Shown here piece after piece: positions 1 to 7,459 of a stretch of DNA of 64,000 nt. Position 1 is the stretch's first letter; each line of letters starts with the position of its first letter. Origin of the DNA: Nonomuraea spiralis (lineage in GTDB: Bacteria > Actinomycetota > Actinomycetes > Streptosporangiales > Streptosporangiaceae); the NCBI RefSeq assembly GCF_014648435.1, contig NZ_BMRC01000036.1, positions 1-64,000 on the forward strand, in the 5' to 3' direction. The translations under genes were made by a program, and so were the position numbers. The notes beneath the pieces were generated by a model. The model had not been told where the DNA came from, ran no database searches, and saw only the letters and a program-made list of their open reading frames with translations.

Positions 1-67
1 CAGCATCGGAATGCACAGCCCCGTCACGTTCGAGGGCCTCTACAGGCCGTCAGACACCGTGGAGTGA
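1..67 (+). CDS. IS3-family transposase, C-terminal end (partial)
   Basis: The open frame enters from the left edge and ends at TGA 65-67. The 21 visible residues include SIGMHSPVTFE, which resembles the end of the DDE catalytic domain of IS3-family OrfB transposases, where an RRHS-x-(I/L)G-x-x-(S/T)PV-x-(F/Y)E tail is usual. The catalytic residues lie outside the window. A plausible IS terminus follows at about 79-104. The family call rests on this short tail only; an integrase core of another IS family is the main alternative. Confidence 0.55.
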   Translation, partial: SIGMHSPVTFEGLYRPSDTVE

Positions 68-78
68 CCTCACCTCAG

Positions 79-104
79 GTGTCCGTGCTACAGGGGGAAG
101 CTCA
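79..104 (+). mobile_element. Probable right terminal inverted repeat of the IS3-type element
   Basis: Just after the transposase stop comes a TGTCCG...CAGGGGGAAGCTCA stretch. It looks like the terminal repeat of actinobacterial IS3-family elements, which often start TGTCC and carry a G-run. The left end is outside the window, so the pairing and target-site duplication cannot be checked. Confidence 0.4.
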
Positions 105-121
105 AACTGTGCGTCGGCTTG

Positions 122-262
122 CTAGTCGCCGGTTCCCCTCAGCCTTGCTGCCATGTCCAAATACTCCGCCACTTTCGGGTATTCGGCCTGAAGCCGTTGT
201 TCGTCCTTCAGCAGCGCGGTGAGTTCATCCCATCGTCGTGATGTCATGGTCAGCTTGGCCAT
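122..262 (-). CDS. Small hypothetical protein (46 aa)
   Basis: A 46-residue frame starts at ATG 262 and ends with TAG at 122. It begins MAKLTMTSRRWDELTALLKD and is predicted to be mostly helical and charged (DEQRLQAEYPKVAEYLDMAA). Codon use is less GC-biased than in its neighbours. It lies between an IS end and a secreted-protein gene on the same strand, in worn accessory DNA. I see no strong Shine-Dalgarno sequence. I do not recognise a family; a remnant of a longer gene is possible. Confidence 0.4.
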   Translation of the reverse strand: MAKLTMTSRRWDELTALLKDEQRLQAEYPKVAEYLDMAARLRGTGD

Positions 263-360
263 GGTGCGAGTTTCTCGCACTACACGCGCCCATGCCCCGC
301 TTCGCGGGGTGTTGCCTGACTGTGCGGCCCCGCCGGGAGGCTGGGGCCGCACTGCATTCG

Positions 361-759
361 TCAGACGCGGGTCGAGGGGCTGTAGCCGTGGTAGCGGATG
401 GTGTTGTTGAGGAACGCCCACACATGGGACCTGACCAGCGTGCCCACGGGGATGTTCGCGTAGCAGGTCGTCGAGTAGGTGTCCTTCGCCGTGCACGCGA
501 TGACCTGGACCCACTCGCCGCGGTAGTACTTCTCAATGCTGCCGCTGATGCGCCAGTTGCCGAGGTCGGTGAAGTCCTGGACCTTCAGGTACGTCCGCCC
601 GCCGCTCGGGCCGAGGTGGGCCTCGCCGTACACGCTTCCGCCGCCCACGGTGACGGCGACCACGTAACCTGTCGCGGCTGACGCCTGCGCCGGGGCGCTG
701 GTCAGAGACAGGGCAAGGACAGACGCCGCGAGGGCGGGGAGCAGTTTCTTGATCTTCAT
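361..759 (-). CDS. Secreted hypothetical protein (132 aa)
   Basis: The product starts MKIKKLLPALAASVLALSLT and has a classical Sec signal peptide: a KIKK n-region, a hydrophobic core and an AQASA cleavage region near residue 28. The mature part of about 100 residues is rich in Tyr, Trp, Gly and Thr and contains two cysteines (VIACTAKD and TTCYAN) that could form a disulfide. I recognise no catalytic motif; it resembles small secreted beta-rich proteins of actinomycetes. It is a single gene, with GGAGGAA-like purines just upstream of the ATG (tcttcatGGAGGAA read on the + strand is its promoter side). Confidence 0.75.
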   Translation of the reverse strand: MKIKKLLPALAASVLALSLTSAPAQASAATGYVVAVTVGGGSVYGEAHLGPSGGRTYLKVQDFTDLGNWRISGSIEKYYRGEWVQVIACTAKDTYSTTCYANIPVGTLVRSHVWAFLNNTIRYHGYSPSTRV

Positions 760-1385
760 GGAGGAATCATCCAGGGGTAACTGCCCATATGTCCATGGGT
801 GGGCGGTTAGTCCGGGGCGAGGTCCATCCTGAGGAACTCAGTGGTACTCATCAACTTCGGCGGGCGGGAACTGTGAGCATTACGCGCCTGAGAGCGCCTA
901 TCACGAGACCAATTTGGCTTTGACGTCAGGACATAGCATCTCTAAACAGGCTTCTATGGCCGTTTCGGCGGCCCGGCATCCCCTGATCATTCGCTGGCTT
1001 GCTCTCGTGGCAGATCCGCCCCTGACAGAGCGCGAAGCGTGCCTGAGTGACCAAATGCGTGACAACGGCCAGAGCTGAACATGGACGTCGGTGGACGGTG
1101 GTAGACGACCAGGCCCAGTGAAGCCCCCCATGCCTGGATCGCGACACGTCAGGCTCTGCCGGTCGGGACGCGAGTGACCTGACGCGATCGGACTCGTGGA
1201 GATCGTCGGAATGCCTGCCGGCTACGAGCTTCCCGAGATCGGTGCCGTGGTCGAAGGCATCACCGAGTTCGCCGGGGCCTCGGCTGTGGCATTGCGTCTG
1301 ACCAGGGATCCGGTGCTGAATGGCCCGAAGCAATGACAAAATGCGCAAGGCCGAATTAACCCCAGAGGCAACGTGAGGGGGAGGC
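760..1385. other. Gene-poor stretch, 626 bp
   Basis: Only short open frames occur here. One + frame ending at 1078 (TGA) gives a protein-like tail (HPLIIRWLALVADPPLTERE), but it lacks a good start and ribosome site. A - frame at 901-1131 is equally unconvincing. The stretch is less GC-rich in places than its flanks and sits between a secreted-protein gene and a LysR pseudogene, so I read it as degraded accessory DNA. I see no RNA gene. Confidence 0.4.
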
Positions 1386-1996
1386 GTGGAGCTGCGCGAC
1401 ATTGAGATCTTTCTGGCGCTGGCCGAAGAGCTCCACTTCGCCCGTACGGCCGATCGGCTGCACGTCACCCCGGCCCGGATCACCAAGGCGATTCAGAAAC
1501 AGGAACGCCAGATCGGCGCCCAGCTTTCGAACGCACCCCGCGGTCGGGTATGCCTGACGCCACTCGGCCAGCAGCTCTACCGGGAGCTCAGCGCCGGGTA
1601 CTGCCAGATCACGGACGGGATCGCGTCCGTGTCGGCCGCAGCCCGCGGTGTCTCGGGGACCTTGCGGCTCGGTTCCATGGGGGCGCGGAGGCGTCGATGG
1701 AGGAGGTCTTCCAGGCTTTCCGTACGCCTTCCGGGCGCCCGATCCCCCGGGGGCCCATGGTCTACAGCTGGGAGGACATCCTCAAGGTCGTCGGCGCTGG
1801 TCAGGGTGTGATCGCCACGGTGGAGGAGGTCACCCGCTTCTACCCATGACCCGACCTCGCCTACGTGCCCATCCGGGACGCCCCGCCGGTCTCCTGGGCA
1901 TTCGCCTGGCGTACCGCGGCGGAGAACGACCTCATCCGCCGCTTCGCCGAGGCGGCCCGTGATGATGCCGAGTGTGAATCCGTCCCTGAGGTATGA
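1386..1996 (+). pseudogene. LysR-family regulator, internally deleted and frameshifted
   Basis: From GTG 1386 the frame gives an intact LysR N-terminal winged helix: MELRDIEIFLALAEELHF, then HVTPARITKAIQKQE and a recognisable LTPLGQQLY wing. It runs to about residue 95 (GVSGTLRLGSMG), the usual start of the effector domain, then shifts to an arginine-rich junk frame. In the +1-related frame, effector-domain-like sequence resumes (SWEDILKVVGAGQGVIATVEEVTRFYP) with a TGA at 1847-1849. Beyond it come DLAYVPIRDAPPVSWAFAWR and FAEAARDD, typical of a LysR C-terminus, up to TGA 1994-1996. About half of the substrate-binding domain is missing. At least one deletion/frameshift and one stop make it non-functional, although the DNA-binding domain alone could still be made. 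Confidence 0.8.
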
Positions 1997-2076
1997 GAGC
2001 GGGGGGCGGCTGTCGGGCTGGCCCCGCGGGGTGACCGGGTTCGTGGGTTCGTGTCCGCTGGTTCGACGGGCATGGG

Positions 2077-2433
2077 TCAGGCGGGCCAGCGGCCGGTGGT
2101 CTTGGCGCTCTCGATCGCGGCGTGGCCCGCCGGGCGCATCCGGCCGGCGGCCGTCAGCGCCTCGGCCTTGGCGACGTTGATCCTGGACCACGGGCTCTGG
2201 CGGGTGCGGGGCGAGTAGCGCTGCAGGTAGTAGTCGCCGTCGTATGCCCTGCGGTGGCTGTCGATCCAGCCGTGGCACAGTGCCTCGTCCAGGGCCTCGT
2301 CGAGGGTGACGGTGGTCGCGTTGCCGTTCTTCTTGGCGATCTTCAGCCAGACGTCGCGGGCGGATTCGTGGTGCTCGGTGAGCCATGCCTTCCAAGCGGC
2401 GGCGTCGTCCAGGATCAGGGTGTCGTCGGTCAT
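2077..2433 (-). CDS. YdeI/OmdA-family protein, C-terminally truncated (118 aa)
   Basis: The product matches the N-terminal part of the YdeI/OmpD-associated family: WLTEHHESARDVWLKIAKKN, then DEALDEALCHGWIDSHR, then RYSPRTRQSPWSRINVAKAE. Family members are usually about 190 residues and end in an OmdA domain; this one stops at GRWPA, just where that domain should begin. The frame after the stop shows no OmdA-like sequence, so the truncation is not a single nonsense mutation. The ATG is 5 bp after the stop of the upstream glyoxalase-like gene, so the two are co-transcribed. The function of the family is uncertain (reported links to antimicrobial or bacteriocin resistance). It may be inactive. 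Confidence 0.7.
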   Translation of the reverse strand: MTDDTLILDDAAAWKAWLTEHHESARDVWLKIAKKNGNATTVTLDEALDEALCHGWIDSHRRAYDGDYYLQRYSPRTRQSPWSRINVAKAEALTAAGRMRPAGHAAIESAKTTGRWPA

Positions 2434-2438
2434 CGTGG

Positions 2439-2852
2439 TCAGCCCTTCCGGCCCGCGAGGACGTTCATGTAGTGGTCGTTGATCATGATGCCGAGGATGT
2501 TGCCGAACGGGTCGCGTACCGAGGCGGTGACGAACCCGGGGCCGCGCTCGGTCGGCTTGTCGAACGGGCTGGCCCCCATCTCCAGCAGCCGTTCCCAGGT
2601 CGCCTCCAGGTCGTCGACGGCCCAGTAGGCGATCGCTCCGCCGTCCTCGGCGCTCCAGCCCTCCGGGGCGAAGCGCGCGTCGATGATGCCGAGCTCGTGC
2701 TGGTAGTCGCCGACGCGGAACTCCACGTAGACCGGGTCGCCCTGCTCGGGGCGCTGGAAGTAGGCCCCCATGCCGAGGAACTCGGCGTACCAGTCGCGGG
2801 CGGCGGCGACGTCCTGGGCGTAGAAGCTGATGGTGGTGAGTCCGCGGAGCAT
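2439..2852 (-). CDS. Glyoxalase/bleomycin-resistance (VOC) family protein
   Basis: A 137-residue vicinal-oxygen-chelate fold protein. It has two beta-alpha-beta-beta-beta halves: MLRGLTTISFYAQDVAAARD...FLGMGAYFQRPE...VYVEFRVGDYQHELGII, and YWAVDDLEATWERLLEMGA...GFVTASVRDPFGNILGI. The DPFGN motif near residue 115 is the family hallmark. The ATG at 2852 is preceded by GAAAG at a suitable distance; longer in-frame extensions upstream lack a ribosome site. It leads a two-gene operon with the YdeI-like gene and is transcribed divergently from a WYL regulator, with a perfect inverted repeat in between. It is therefore probably under that regulator's control. The substrate is unknown. Confidence 0.88.
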   Translation of the reverse strand: MLRGLTTISFYAQDVAAARDWYAEFLGMGAYFQRPEQGDPVYVEFRVGDYQHELGIIDARFAPEGWSAEDGGAIAYWAVDDLEATWERLLEMGASPFDKPTERGPGFVTASVRDPFGNILGIMINDHYMNVLAGRKG

Positions 2853-2900
2853 GTCTTTCGGCCTTTCGGTCGGTGGCTTGTGAGATCGATACTTCCAGGC

Positions 2901-2925
2901 AAAGTGCTCATCGAATGAGCACTTT
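2901..2925. promoter_or_regulatory. Perfect 11-bp inverted repeat, likely WYL-regulator operator
   Basis: AAAGTGCTCAT at 2901-2911 and its exact complement ATGAGCACTTT at 2915-2925 are separated by CGA. The element lies between the divergent VOC gene (start 2852) and WYL gene (start 2944), overlapping the expected promoters of both. Operators of autoregulated YafY-like repressors commonly occupy this position. Confidence 0.75.
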
Positions 2926-2943
2926 TTGTGGCATCGTCGACAT

Positions 2944-3903
2944 GTGAGAGCGGATCGTCTGGTGGCCGTCCTGCTGCTGATGCAGTCGCGCGGCCGGGTG
3001 ACGGCGGCGGAGATCGCCGCCGAGATGGAGATTTCGGTCGCCACGGCCCGTCGTGACCTGGAGGCCCTGTCGGCCGCGGGCATCCCGGTGTACCCGCAGG
3101 CCGGGCGCGGTGGTGGCTGGGCGCTGCTCGGCGGTGCCCGTACTGACCTGTCGGGGCTCAAGGCGTCCGAGGCCAGGGCGCTGTTCCTGCTGCTCGGTCC
3201 GGCCGCTGCGATCGCGCCGGAGGCCAAGGCGGCGCTGCGCAAGCTCGTACGCGCCCTGCCGGCGACGTTCCGGCAGGAGGCCGAGGCGGCGGCGGACGCG
3301 GTCGTGGTCGATCCGGCGCGGTGGGGTGAGCACCGCCGTACGCGGCCCGTGTTCGTCGACCTGCTGGAGGACGCGGTGGTCCGGCGCCGGAAGGTCCGCC
3401 TCACCTACTCCGGACGGGAGCGCGTCGTCGCGCCGTACGGTCTCGTCGACAAGGACGACACCTGGTACCTGATCGCCGGAACCCCCGACGGACAGCGGAC
3501 CTTCCGCGTCGACCGGGTCGACGACGTCGAGGTCATGGAGGAGCCGGCCGCGCGTCCGGCGCGCTTCGACCTGGCGGCGGCCTGGGACGAGGTCGTCATC
3601 GCGATGGAGGCGCGGCGTGCGACGACCACCGCCACCGCGACCGTCGAGGCCCGCTACCTGCCCGTCCTGCGCGACCGCTTCGGCCGCCACTGCGAGGTGA
3701 TCCCCCAAGGCGGGCAGGGCGGGCAGGGCGAGCCCGGCGAGCGGGTTCGTGTCGCGCTCACCGCGCCGACCGCGCGGGACATCGCCCGCCAGCTCGCGGG
3801 CTGGGGCGATCTCGTCGTCGTGGAAGGGCCGCAGAGCGTCCGGGACGAGCTCACGAAGCTGGCCGTCCAGATCACCACCTTGTACGACCGCCAGAACCAG
3901 TAG
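2944..3903 (+). CDS. YafY/WYL-domain transcriptional regulator
   Basis: A 319-residue regulator. The N-terminal HTH_11-type winged helix is ADRLVAVLLLMQSRGRVTAA with ISVATARRDLEALSAAGIPV, followed by GRGGGWAL. The WYL domain is at about 135-215 (RRRKVRLTYSGRER, VAPYGLVDKDDTWYLIAG, RTFRVDRVDDVEV), then a C-terminal WCX-like region. I chose GTG 2944 because VRADRLVAVLLL matches usual family starts; an ATG 18 bp upstream in frame would place the start in the operator spacer region. WYL domains bind ligands or nucleic acid and usually control a divergent gene, here the VOC/YdeI pair. A short GQGGQGEPGE insertion from duplicated GGGCAGGGC DNA lies near residue 260. Confidence 0.88.
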   Translation: MRADRLVAVLLLMQSRGRVTAAEIAAEMEISVATARRDLEALSAAGIPVYPQAGRGGGWALLGGARTDLSGLKASEARALFLLLGPAAAIAPEAKAALRKLVRALPATFRQEAEAAADAVVVDPARWGEHRRTRPVFVDLLEDAVVRRRKVRLTYSGRERVVAPYGLVDKDDTWYLIAGTPDGQRTFRVDRVDDVEVMEEPAARPARFDLAAAWDEVVIAMEARRATTTATATVEARYLPVLRDRFGRHCEVIPQGGQGGQGEPGERVRVALTAPTARDIARQLAGWGDLVVVEGPQSVRDELTKLAVQITTLYDRQNQ

Positions 3904-3960
3904 CCCGTGAGGCGTTCGGGGCGATGACCGGAATCGGGCGGCAGGTCCGGTGCGCCGCGG

Positions 3961-4018
3961 GTCAGGAGTCCGGGTCCCACCAGCCGCGGGTCAGGAGTCC
4001 GGGTCCCACCAGCCGCGG
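3961..4018. repeat. Tandem 29-bp repeat at the 3' end of the LuxR-type gene
   Basis: Two identical 29-bp units (3961-3989 and 3990-4018) start GTCAGGAGTCCGGGTCCCAC and end CCAGCCGCGG. The upper copy contains the stop and last seven codons (GWWDPDS) of the - strand regulator; the lower copy lies just beyond the stop. Five other genes in this window end in a similar way. Confidence 0.9.
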
Positions 4019-4980
4019 CGGGCCGCGAGGAGGCCGGCCTGGAAGCGGGTACGGGCGCCGAGCCGGTCCATCAGCTCGCTGACCCTCCGATGTACGGTCC
4101 GCAGGCTCACCCCGAGCTGACGCGCGACCGACTCGTCCTTGAGCCCGGCCGCGAGCAGCGCGAACAGCTCGGGATCCGGCATGTCGGCCGGGCGGGAGTC
4201 CGCGTCGGAGATCGGCAGCGGCAGCGCCGACCGCCACAGGACCTCGAACAGGGTGACCAGCGCGTCGAGCAGCGACGAGGAGTGCACGATGACCGCGCTG
4301 TCCGAGTGGGCGGACGCGTCGGCGCTGAGCGGCAGGATGGCGGTCCTGCGGTCGGCGATGGCCAGCTTCATGGGCACTTCGGGGCTGACCCTGGCCTGCT
4401 CTCCGGCCGCCGCCGACTCCTGCGCGAGGCGCAGCTTGCCGGGGATCTCCAGGGCCGAGGCGTCGTAGATGCCGCGTACCAGGATGCCGTGCGCGAGACG
4501 TTCCATCTCGGGGGCGTTCTGCTGGGAGGGATCCTGCGCGTACGGCGGCCGGTCGAGCACCAGAAGTTCCTCGGTCGCCGTCTGCTGCAACTGCGTGAAC
4601 CGCTGCACCACGGCCGCCTGTCCCTGCACGACCTCGACCAGTTCCTCGGGGGCCAGGTGCTCCGTTCGCGGTGTCTCGGCCAGCAGCGCGAGGGCGGCCA
4701 GCCTGGCCTGGGCCAGTCCCTCCTCGCGGCGGGAGATGAGGGCGGCCACCGCCACGTCGGGCCTGGTGGGGACGTACCGGATCGGGCGGCCGGCCATGCG
4801 GCTGACCAGGCCGAGCGACTCAAGCCGGGTGCACGCCCGGCGCAGGGCCACGGCGGTGCGGCCGGTGTGCGCGGCCAGTTCGGGCAGTGTCGCGCGCGGC
4901 CGGCGCAGCAGGTCGCGGTAGATCTGCTCGTCCTCGGCGTCGACGCCGACTGCCGCTAATGCGTTGTCCTCCGGTTTCAT
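3991..4980 (-). CDS. TrmB/LuxR-type helix-turn-helix regulator
   Basis: A 329-residue regulator with two DNA-binding regions. The N-terminal TrmB-like winged helix is at about 15-65 (EDEQIYRDLLRRPRATLPEL, GRTAVALRRACTRLESLGLV). A central sensor-like region covers 100-250. The C-terminal LuxR-type HTH is at about 270-325 (ELFALLAAGLKDESVARQLG, SLRTVHRRVSELMDRLGART). This architecture is common in Streptomyces and relatives, where such genes often regulate neighbouring secreted or secondary-metabolism genes. ATG 4980 (MKPEDNAL) is preferred over a TTG six bases upstream. It is divergent from the Asp-box protein gene at 5102. The 3' end is part of a 29-bp tandem duplication. Confidence 0.85.
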   Translation of the reverse strand: MKPEDNALAAVGVDAEDEQIYRDLLRRPRATLPELAAHTGRTAVALRRACTRLESLGLVSRMAGRPIRYVPTRPDVAVAALISRREEGLAQARLAALALLAETPRTEHLAPEELVEVVQGQAAVVQRFTQLQQTATEELLVLDRPPYAQDPSQQNAPEMERLAHGILVRGIYDASALEIPGKLRLAQESAAAGEQARVSPEVPMKLAIADRRTAILPLSADASAHSDSAVIVHSSSLLDALVTLFEVLWRSALPLPISDADSRPADMPDPELFALLAAGLKDESVARQLGVSLRTVHRRVSELMDRLGARTRFQAGLLAARRGWWDPDS

Positions 4981-5017
4981 GATCAAACAGTGTGTCAGAT
5001 ACCTGCATTGGCGTATA

Positions 5018-5033
5018 TCTGCCGCCCGGCAGA
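5018..5033. promoter_or_regulatory. Inverted repeat in the divergent LuxR/Asp-box intergenic region
   Basis: TCTGCC and GGCAGA flank a GCCC spacer, about 40 bp from the regulator ATG and 70 bp from the Asp-box TTG. This is a plausible operator for the adjacent HTH regulator; it is short, so chance occurrence in GC-rich DNA is possible. Confidence 0.35.
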
Positions 5034-5101
5034 CCTAGCCTGAGCATCGCGCTCACCGATAGGAACGAACCCGTAAGGCAATACCTGTCGGGGAGGCAGT
5101 C

Positions 5102-6232
5102 TTGAAGAAGGCGTTCACCATCGGACTTGCGACCGCGTTGACGGTCCTGTCGGCCGCCACGCCCGCCGTAGCGAGGGACCAGCCCTCCGGCGACGGTTTC
5201 GACGGCTCCGGTTGGAGCCGGCCGTCCTGTGAGACGGTCGCCGGTGACGGTTCGATGACGTACGGATGGAACGACGGCAAGAAGATCGCGCCCACCACCA
5301 AGCCGGTACGGCCGGTCGTCTACACCACCGGTCTCGTCGCGCTGGACCGGCCGAACCAGTTGCTGGCCATGTCCAACAGGCAGCTCCAGGCCTCGAACGA
5401 CGCGGGCTGCACCTGGACCGTGGTCGACGAGGTGAAGGGCAATTACATCGAGCTGGTCGCGGCTCAGGGCGGCAAGGCCTATGCCTGGGACCGTGACGGC
5501 AACCTCTCGCTGGCCACGCCCGAGGGCGCCACGCCGCTCACCGGGCCGGGCGGCGACCTGATCGGGCTCGGCGTGGACCGGGGCAACGGCGACCGCCTGC
5601 GTACGTCCGACCTCGAAGGCCAGCTGCACGAGTCGCAGGACGGCGGGCGCACGTGGCAGCCCGTCGGGGTGCCGGCCTGGACGCCGAGCAAGACCCGTAT
5701 GTCCTACACCGCGGTGTTCGACCCGCGCGACCTGGACCACGTGGTGCTGGGCGCCTCGGACATCGGCGCCCGCGTCACCTTCGACGGCGGCCGCACCTGG
5801 ACCTCGGCCGCGGGGCTGACCGACAACGGCGACAAGGTCAGCGTGTTCACCGCCGCGGTCTCCCCGGCGGCCGGGAACGTCGTCTGGGCGATGGGGCTCA
5901 ACCTGACGGAGCTGGAGGCCGGCGTGCCGTCCGGCGGCCGGCACATCTACCGTTCGGACGACGGCGGCAGGAAGTTCACCCCGGTCGTGGACCAGGACCA
6001 GGCGATCACCATTCCCAACGGGCCGCTGCTCGCCCCGCACCCGAAGAACTCGGACGTCCTCTACTTCGACTTCGGGACCGGATGGTCGGGGATCGGTACG
6101 GACATCTACAAGTACGACTTCCGTAAGAACCGCGTCATCATCAACCACAACCCCTACGACCGGGTGCCGTCCATCGCCTTCAACCCCGCGCACCCGAACG
6201 TGATGTACCTGGGCGTGGCCGAAGAGGTCTAG
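5102..6232 (+). CDS. Secreted Asp-box (BNR/sortilin-like) beta-propeller protein
   Basis: A 376-residue secreted protein. It has a signal peptide (MKKAFTIGLATALTVLSAAT, cleavage after PAVA near residue 24) and at least four Asp-box motifs: SNDAGCTW at 98-105, SQDGGRTW at 178-185, TFDGGRTW at 226-233 and SDDGGRKF at 285-292. These are the beta-hairpin signatures of sialidase/VPS10-type propellers. No sialidase arginine triad or catalytic Tyr/Glu is evident, so an extracellular binding or photosystem-assembly-like propeller is more likely than an enzyme. The start is TTG 5102 with GGGAGG about 10 bp upstream. It is divergent from the TrmB/LuxR regulator, and a strong terminator follows at 6320-6346. 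Confidence 0.82.
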   Translation: MKKAFTIGLATALTVLSAATPAVARDQPSGDGFDGSGWSRPSCETVAGDGSMTYGWNDGKKIAPTTKPVRPVVYTTGLVALDRPNQLLAMSNRQLQASNDAGCTWTVVDEVKGNYIELVAAQGGKAYAWDRDGNLSLATPEGATPLTGPGGDLIGLGVDRGNGDRLRTSDLEGQLHESQDGGRTWQPVGVPAWTPSKTRMSYTAVFDPRDLDHVVLGASDIGARVTFDGGRTWTSAAGLTDNGDKVSVFTAAVSPAAGNVVWAMGLNLTELEAGVPSGGRHIYRSDDGGRKFTPVVDQDQAITIPNGPLLAPHPKNSDVLYFDFGTGWSGIGTDIYKYDFRKNRVIINHNPYDRVPSIAFNPAHPNVMYLGVAEEV

Positions 6233-6319
6233 CGGTCACCGTCCCGTCGGCCGGTCGTCCGCGTGGCGCGAGCTCCCGTGAAGTGCGGAGCCGGGCCCGC
6301 GGACGGCTCGCGGCCGAGA

Positions 6320-6352
6320 GCCCGCCCCGCTCCGCTCGGGGCGGGCTTTTTT
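6320..6352 (+). terminator. Rho-independent terminator
   Basis: A 10-bp perfect stem, GCCCGCCCCG (6320-6329) with CGGGGCGGGC (6337-6346), has a 7-nt loop and a T6 tract. It lies about 90 bp after the Asp-box gene stop. Confidence 0.9.
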
Positions 6353-6377
6353 GCATCCGCCGCCGTGGTCCCGGCCT

Positions 6378-6505
6378 CAGAACGGGCTGACCTCAGAAAG
6401 CGGCCGGTTTCAGAAGGGACCGGCCCCAGAAAGGATCGGCCTCAGAAGGGACCGGCCCCAGAAAGGATGGCCCCAGAAAGGATCGGCCTCAGAAGGGGCC
6501 GGATT
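6378..6505. repeat. Eight imperfect 16-bp tandem repeats overlapping a gene's 3' end
   Basis: Units start CAGAA and read about CAGAAGGGACCGGCCC or CAGAAAGGATCGGCCT. They begin at 6378, 6394, 6411, 6427, 6443, 6459, 6474 and 6490, and are 15-17 bp long. The last unit holds the stop and last codons (GPF) of the LppX-like gene; the other seven extend downstream of that stop. This looks like expansion of the gene's own 3' end by slippage. Confidence 0.9.
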
Positions 6506-7316
6506 CCGGGTAGCCGGCCTTGATGACGGCCTTGCGGGTCTTCGTGTCGAGTTTCTTCTCGTTGATGACCTTGCCGGCCGCCGGTACGGCGATTTTCGCA
6601 CTGGTTCCCCAGCCCGAATACCTGGTGTCGGTGTGGAAGGCCATTGTGTCGTAGGCCGTGCTGTCGTCGTCCGGGCTGGTCGTGCTGTCGACGACCGTAC
6701 GGGTGAGCAGGTTGTTCTTGTCGAAGTACAGGTGAAACTCGACGTCGCCCGAGCCGACGGACTTGTCGTGCCGGAATTCGGCCAGTGTGGCGGTGCCCTG
6801 ATATTCGCCGGTGGTCACTTCGGACGACTTGCCGAGCATGAACTTCAGATCCGCCGGCGTGATGGCCGACCCGAAGAGCGGGTTTCTGCGCTCACTGGTC
6901 CGCGACCCGATCCAGGAACGACCGGACGGCAGAGCCTTGGCGATGCCGGCGTTGGTCACGTAGGCGTTCTTGCCCTCGGCGACGACCCGGTAGGGAGGGT
7001 TGTCCCCCTTAGGGCGGGAGGACATGCGGACACGGAAGTCGGCCGCCGCCACGCCGCCCTTGCCGAAAGCCAGGGTGCCGGTCATGGAGGTGTTCACCTT
7101 CACCTGCATCGCCTGGTCGTTGACGGTGAAATCCAGGGTGATGCTGCTTAATTCGTTGATCTTCACACCTTTGCCGGGGAGCAGCTGGGCCTTCAGGGCT
7201 TTCACCGGATCCGCCGGAGCGGCCTGCACGGAAGTCGCGGACGCCGCCTGAGCCGGTACGGCCACCGCGCACACGACCGAGGCCGTCGCCGCGAGACCTG
7301 CGAAGAAGAGCTTCAT
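6489..7316 (-). CDS. LppX/LprAFG-like secreted protein
   Basis: A 275-residue exported protein. The signal peptide is MKLFFAGLAATASVVCAVAV with AQAASA cleavage near residue 25. The body resembles the LolA/LppX-LprAFG lipid-carrier fold: SITLDFTVNDQAMQVKVNTS, then a FRVRMSSRP strand, YRVVAEGKNAYVTNAG, LKFMLGKSSEVTTGEYQGTA and LYFDKNNLLTRTVV. Mycobacterial members carry lipoglycans or triacylglycerides across the cell envelope; actinomycete homologues are often lipoproteins, but no lipobox cysteine is clear here (only VVCAV inside the core). It is a single gene with ATG 7316. Its end lies in the 16-bp repeat array. Confidence 0.75.
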   Translation of the reverse strand: MKLFFAGLAATASVVCAVAVPAQAASATSVQAAPADPVKALKAQLLPGKGVKINELSSITLDFTVNDQAMQVKVNTSMTGTLAFGKGGVAAADFRVRMSSRPKGDNPPYRVVAEGKNAYVTNAGIAKALPSGRSWIGSRTSERRNPLFGSAITPADLKFMLGKSSEVTTGEYQGTATLAEFRHDKSVGSGDVEFHLYFDKNNLLTRTVVDSTTSPDDDSTAYDTMAFHTDTRYSGWGTSAKIAVPAAGKVINEKKLDTKTRKAVIKAGYPESGPF

Positions 7317-7459
7317 CAGTTTCCTTACTCGGGAAGATACAGCCGGGAAAAGAGTAGGAGCCTGATGCCGACGGGATAGGGGAAATCTCGTAACGATCCG
7401 ATGCAGGCCGGTAATCGCGGGCGACGGATAAGTGCTCGTGCGTGCTTTCGTATTTACGT

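Noticed and set aside
901..1131. 76-residue - strand frame and a + strand frame ending at 1078
   Set aside because: No ribosome site, no family, and both in decayed DNA. The + frame tail looks protein-like but lacks a start.
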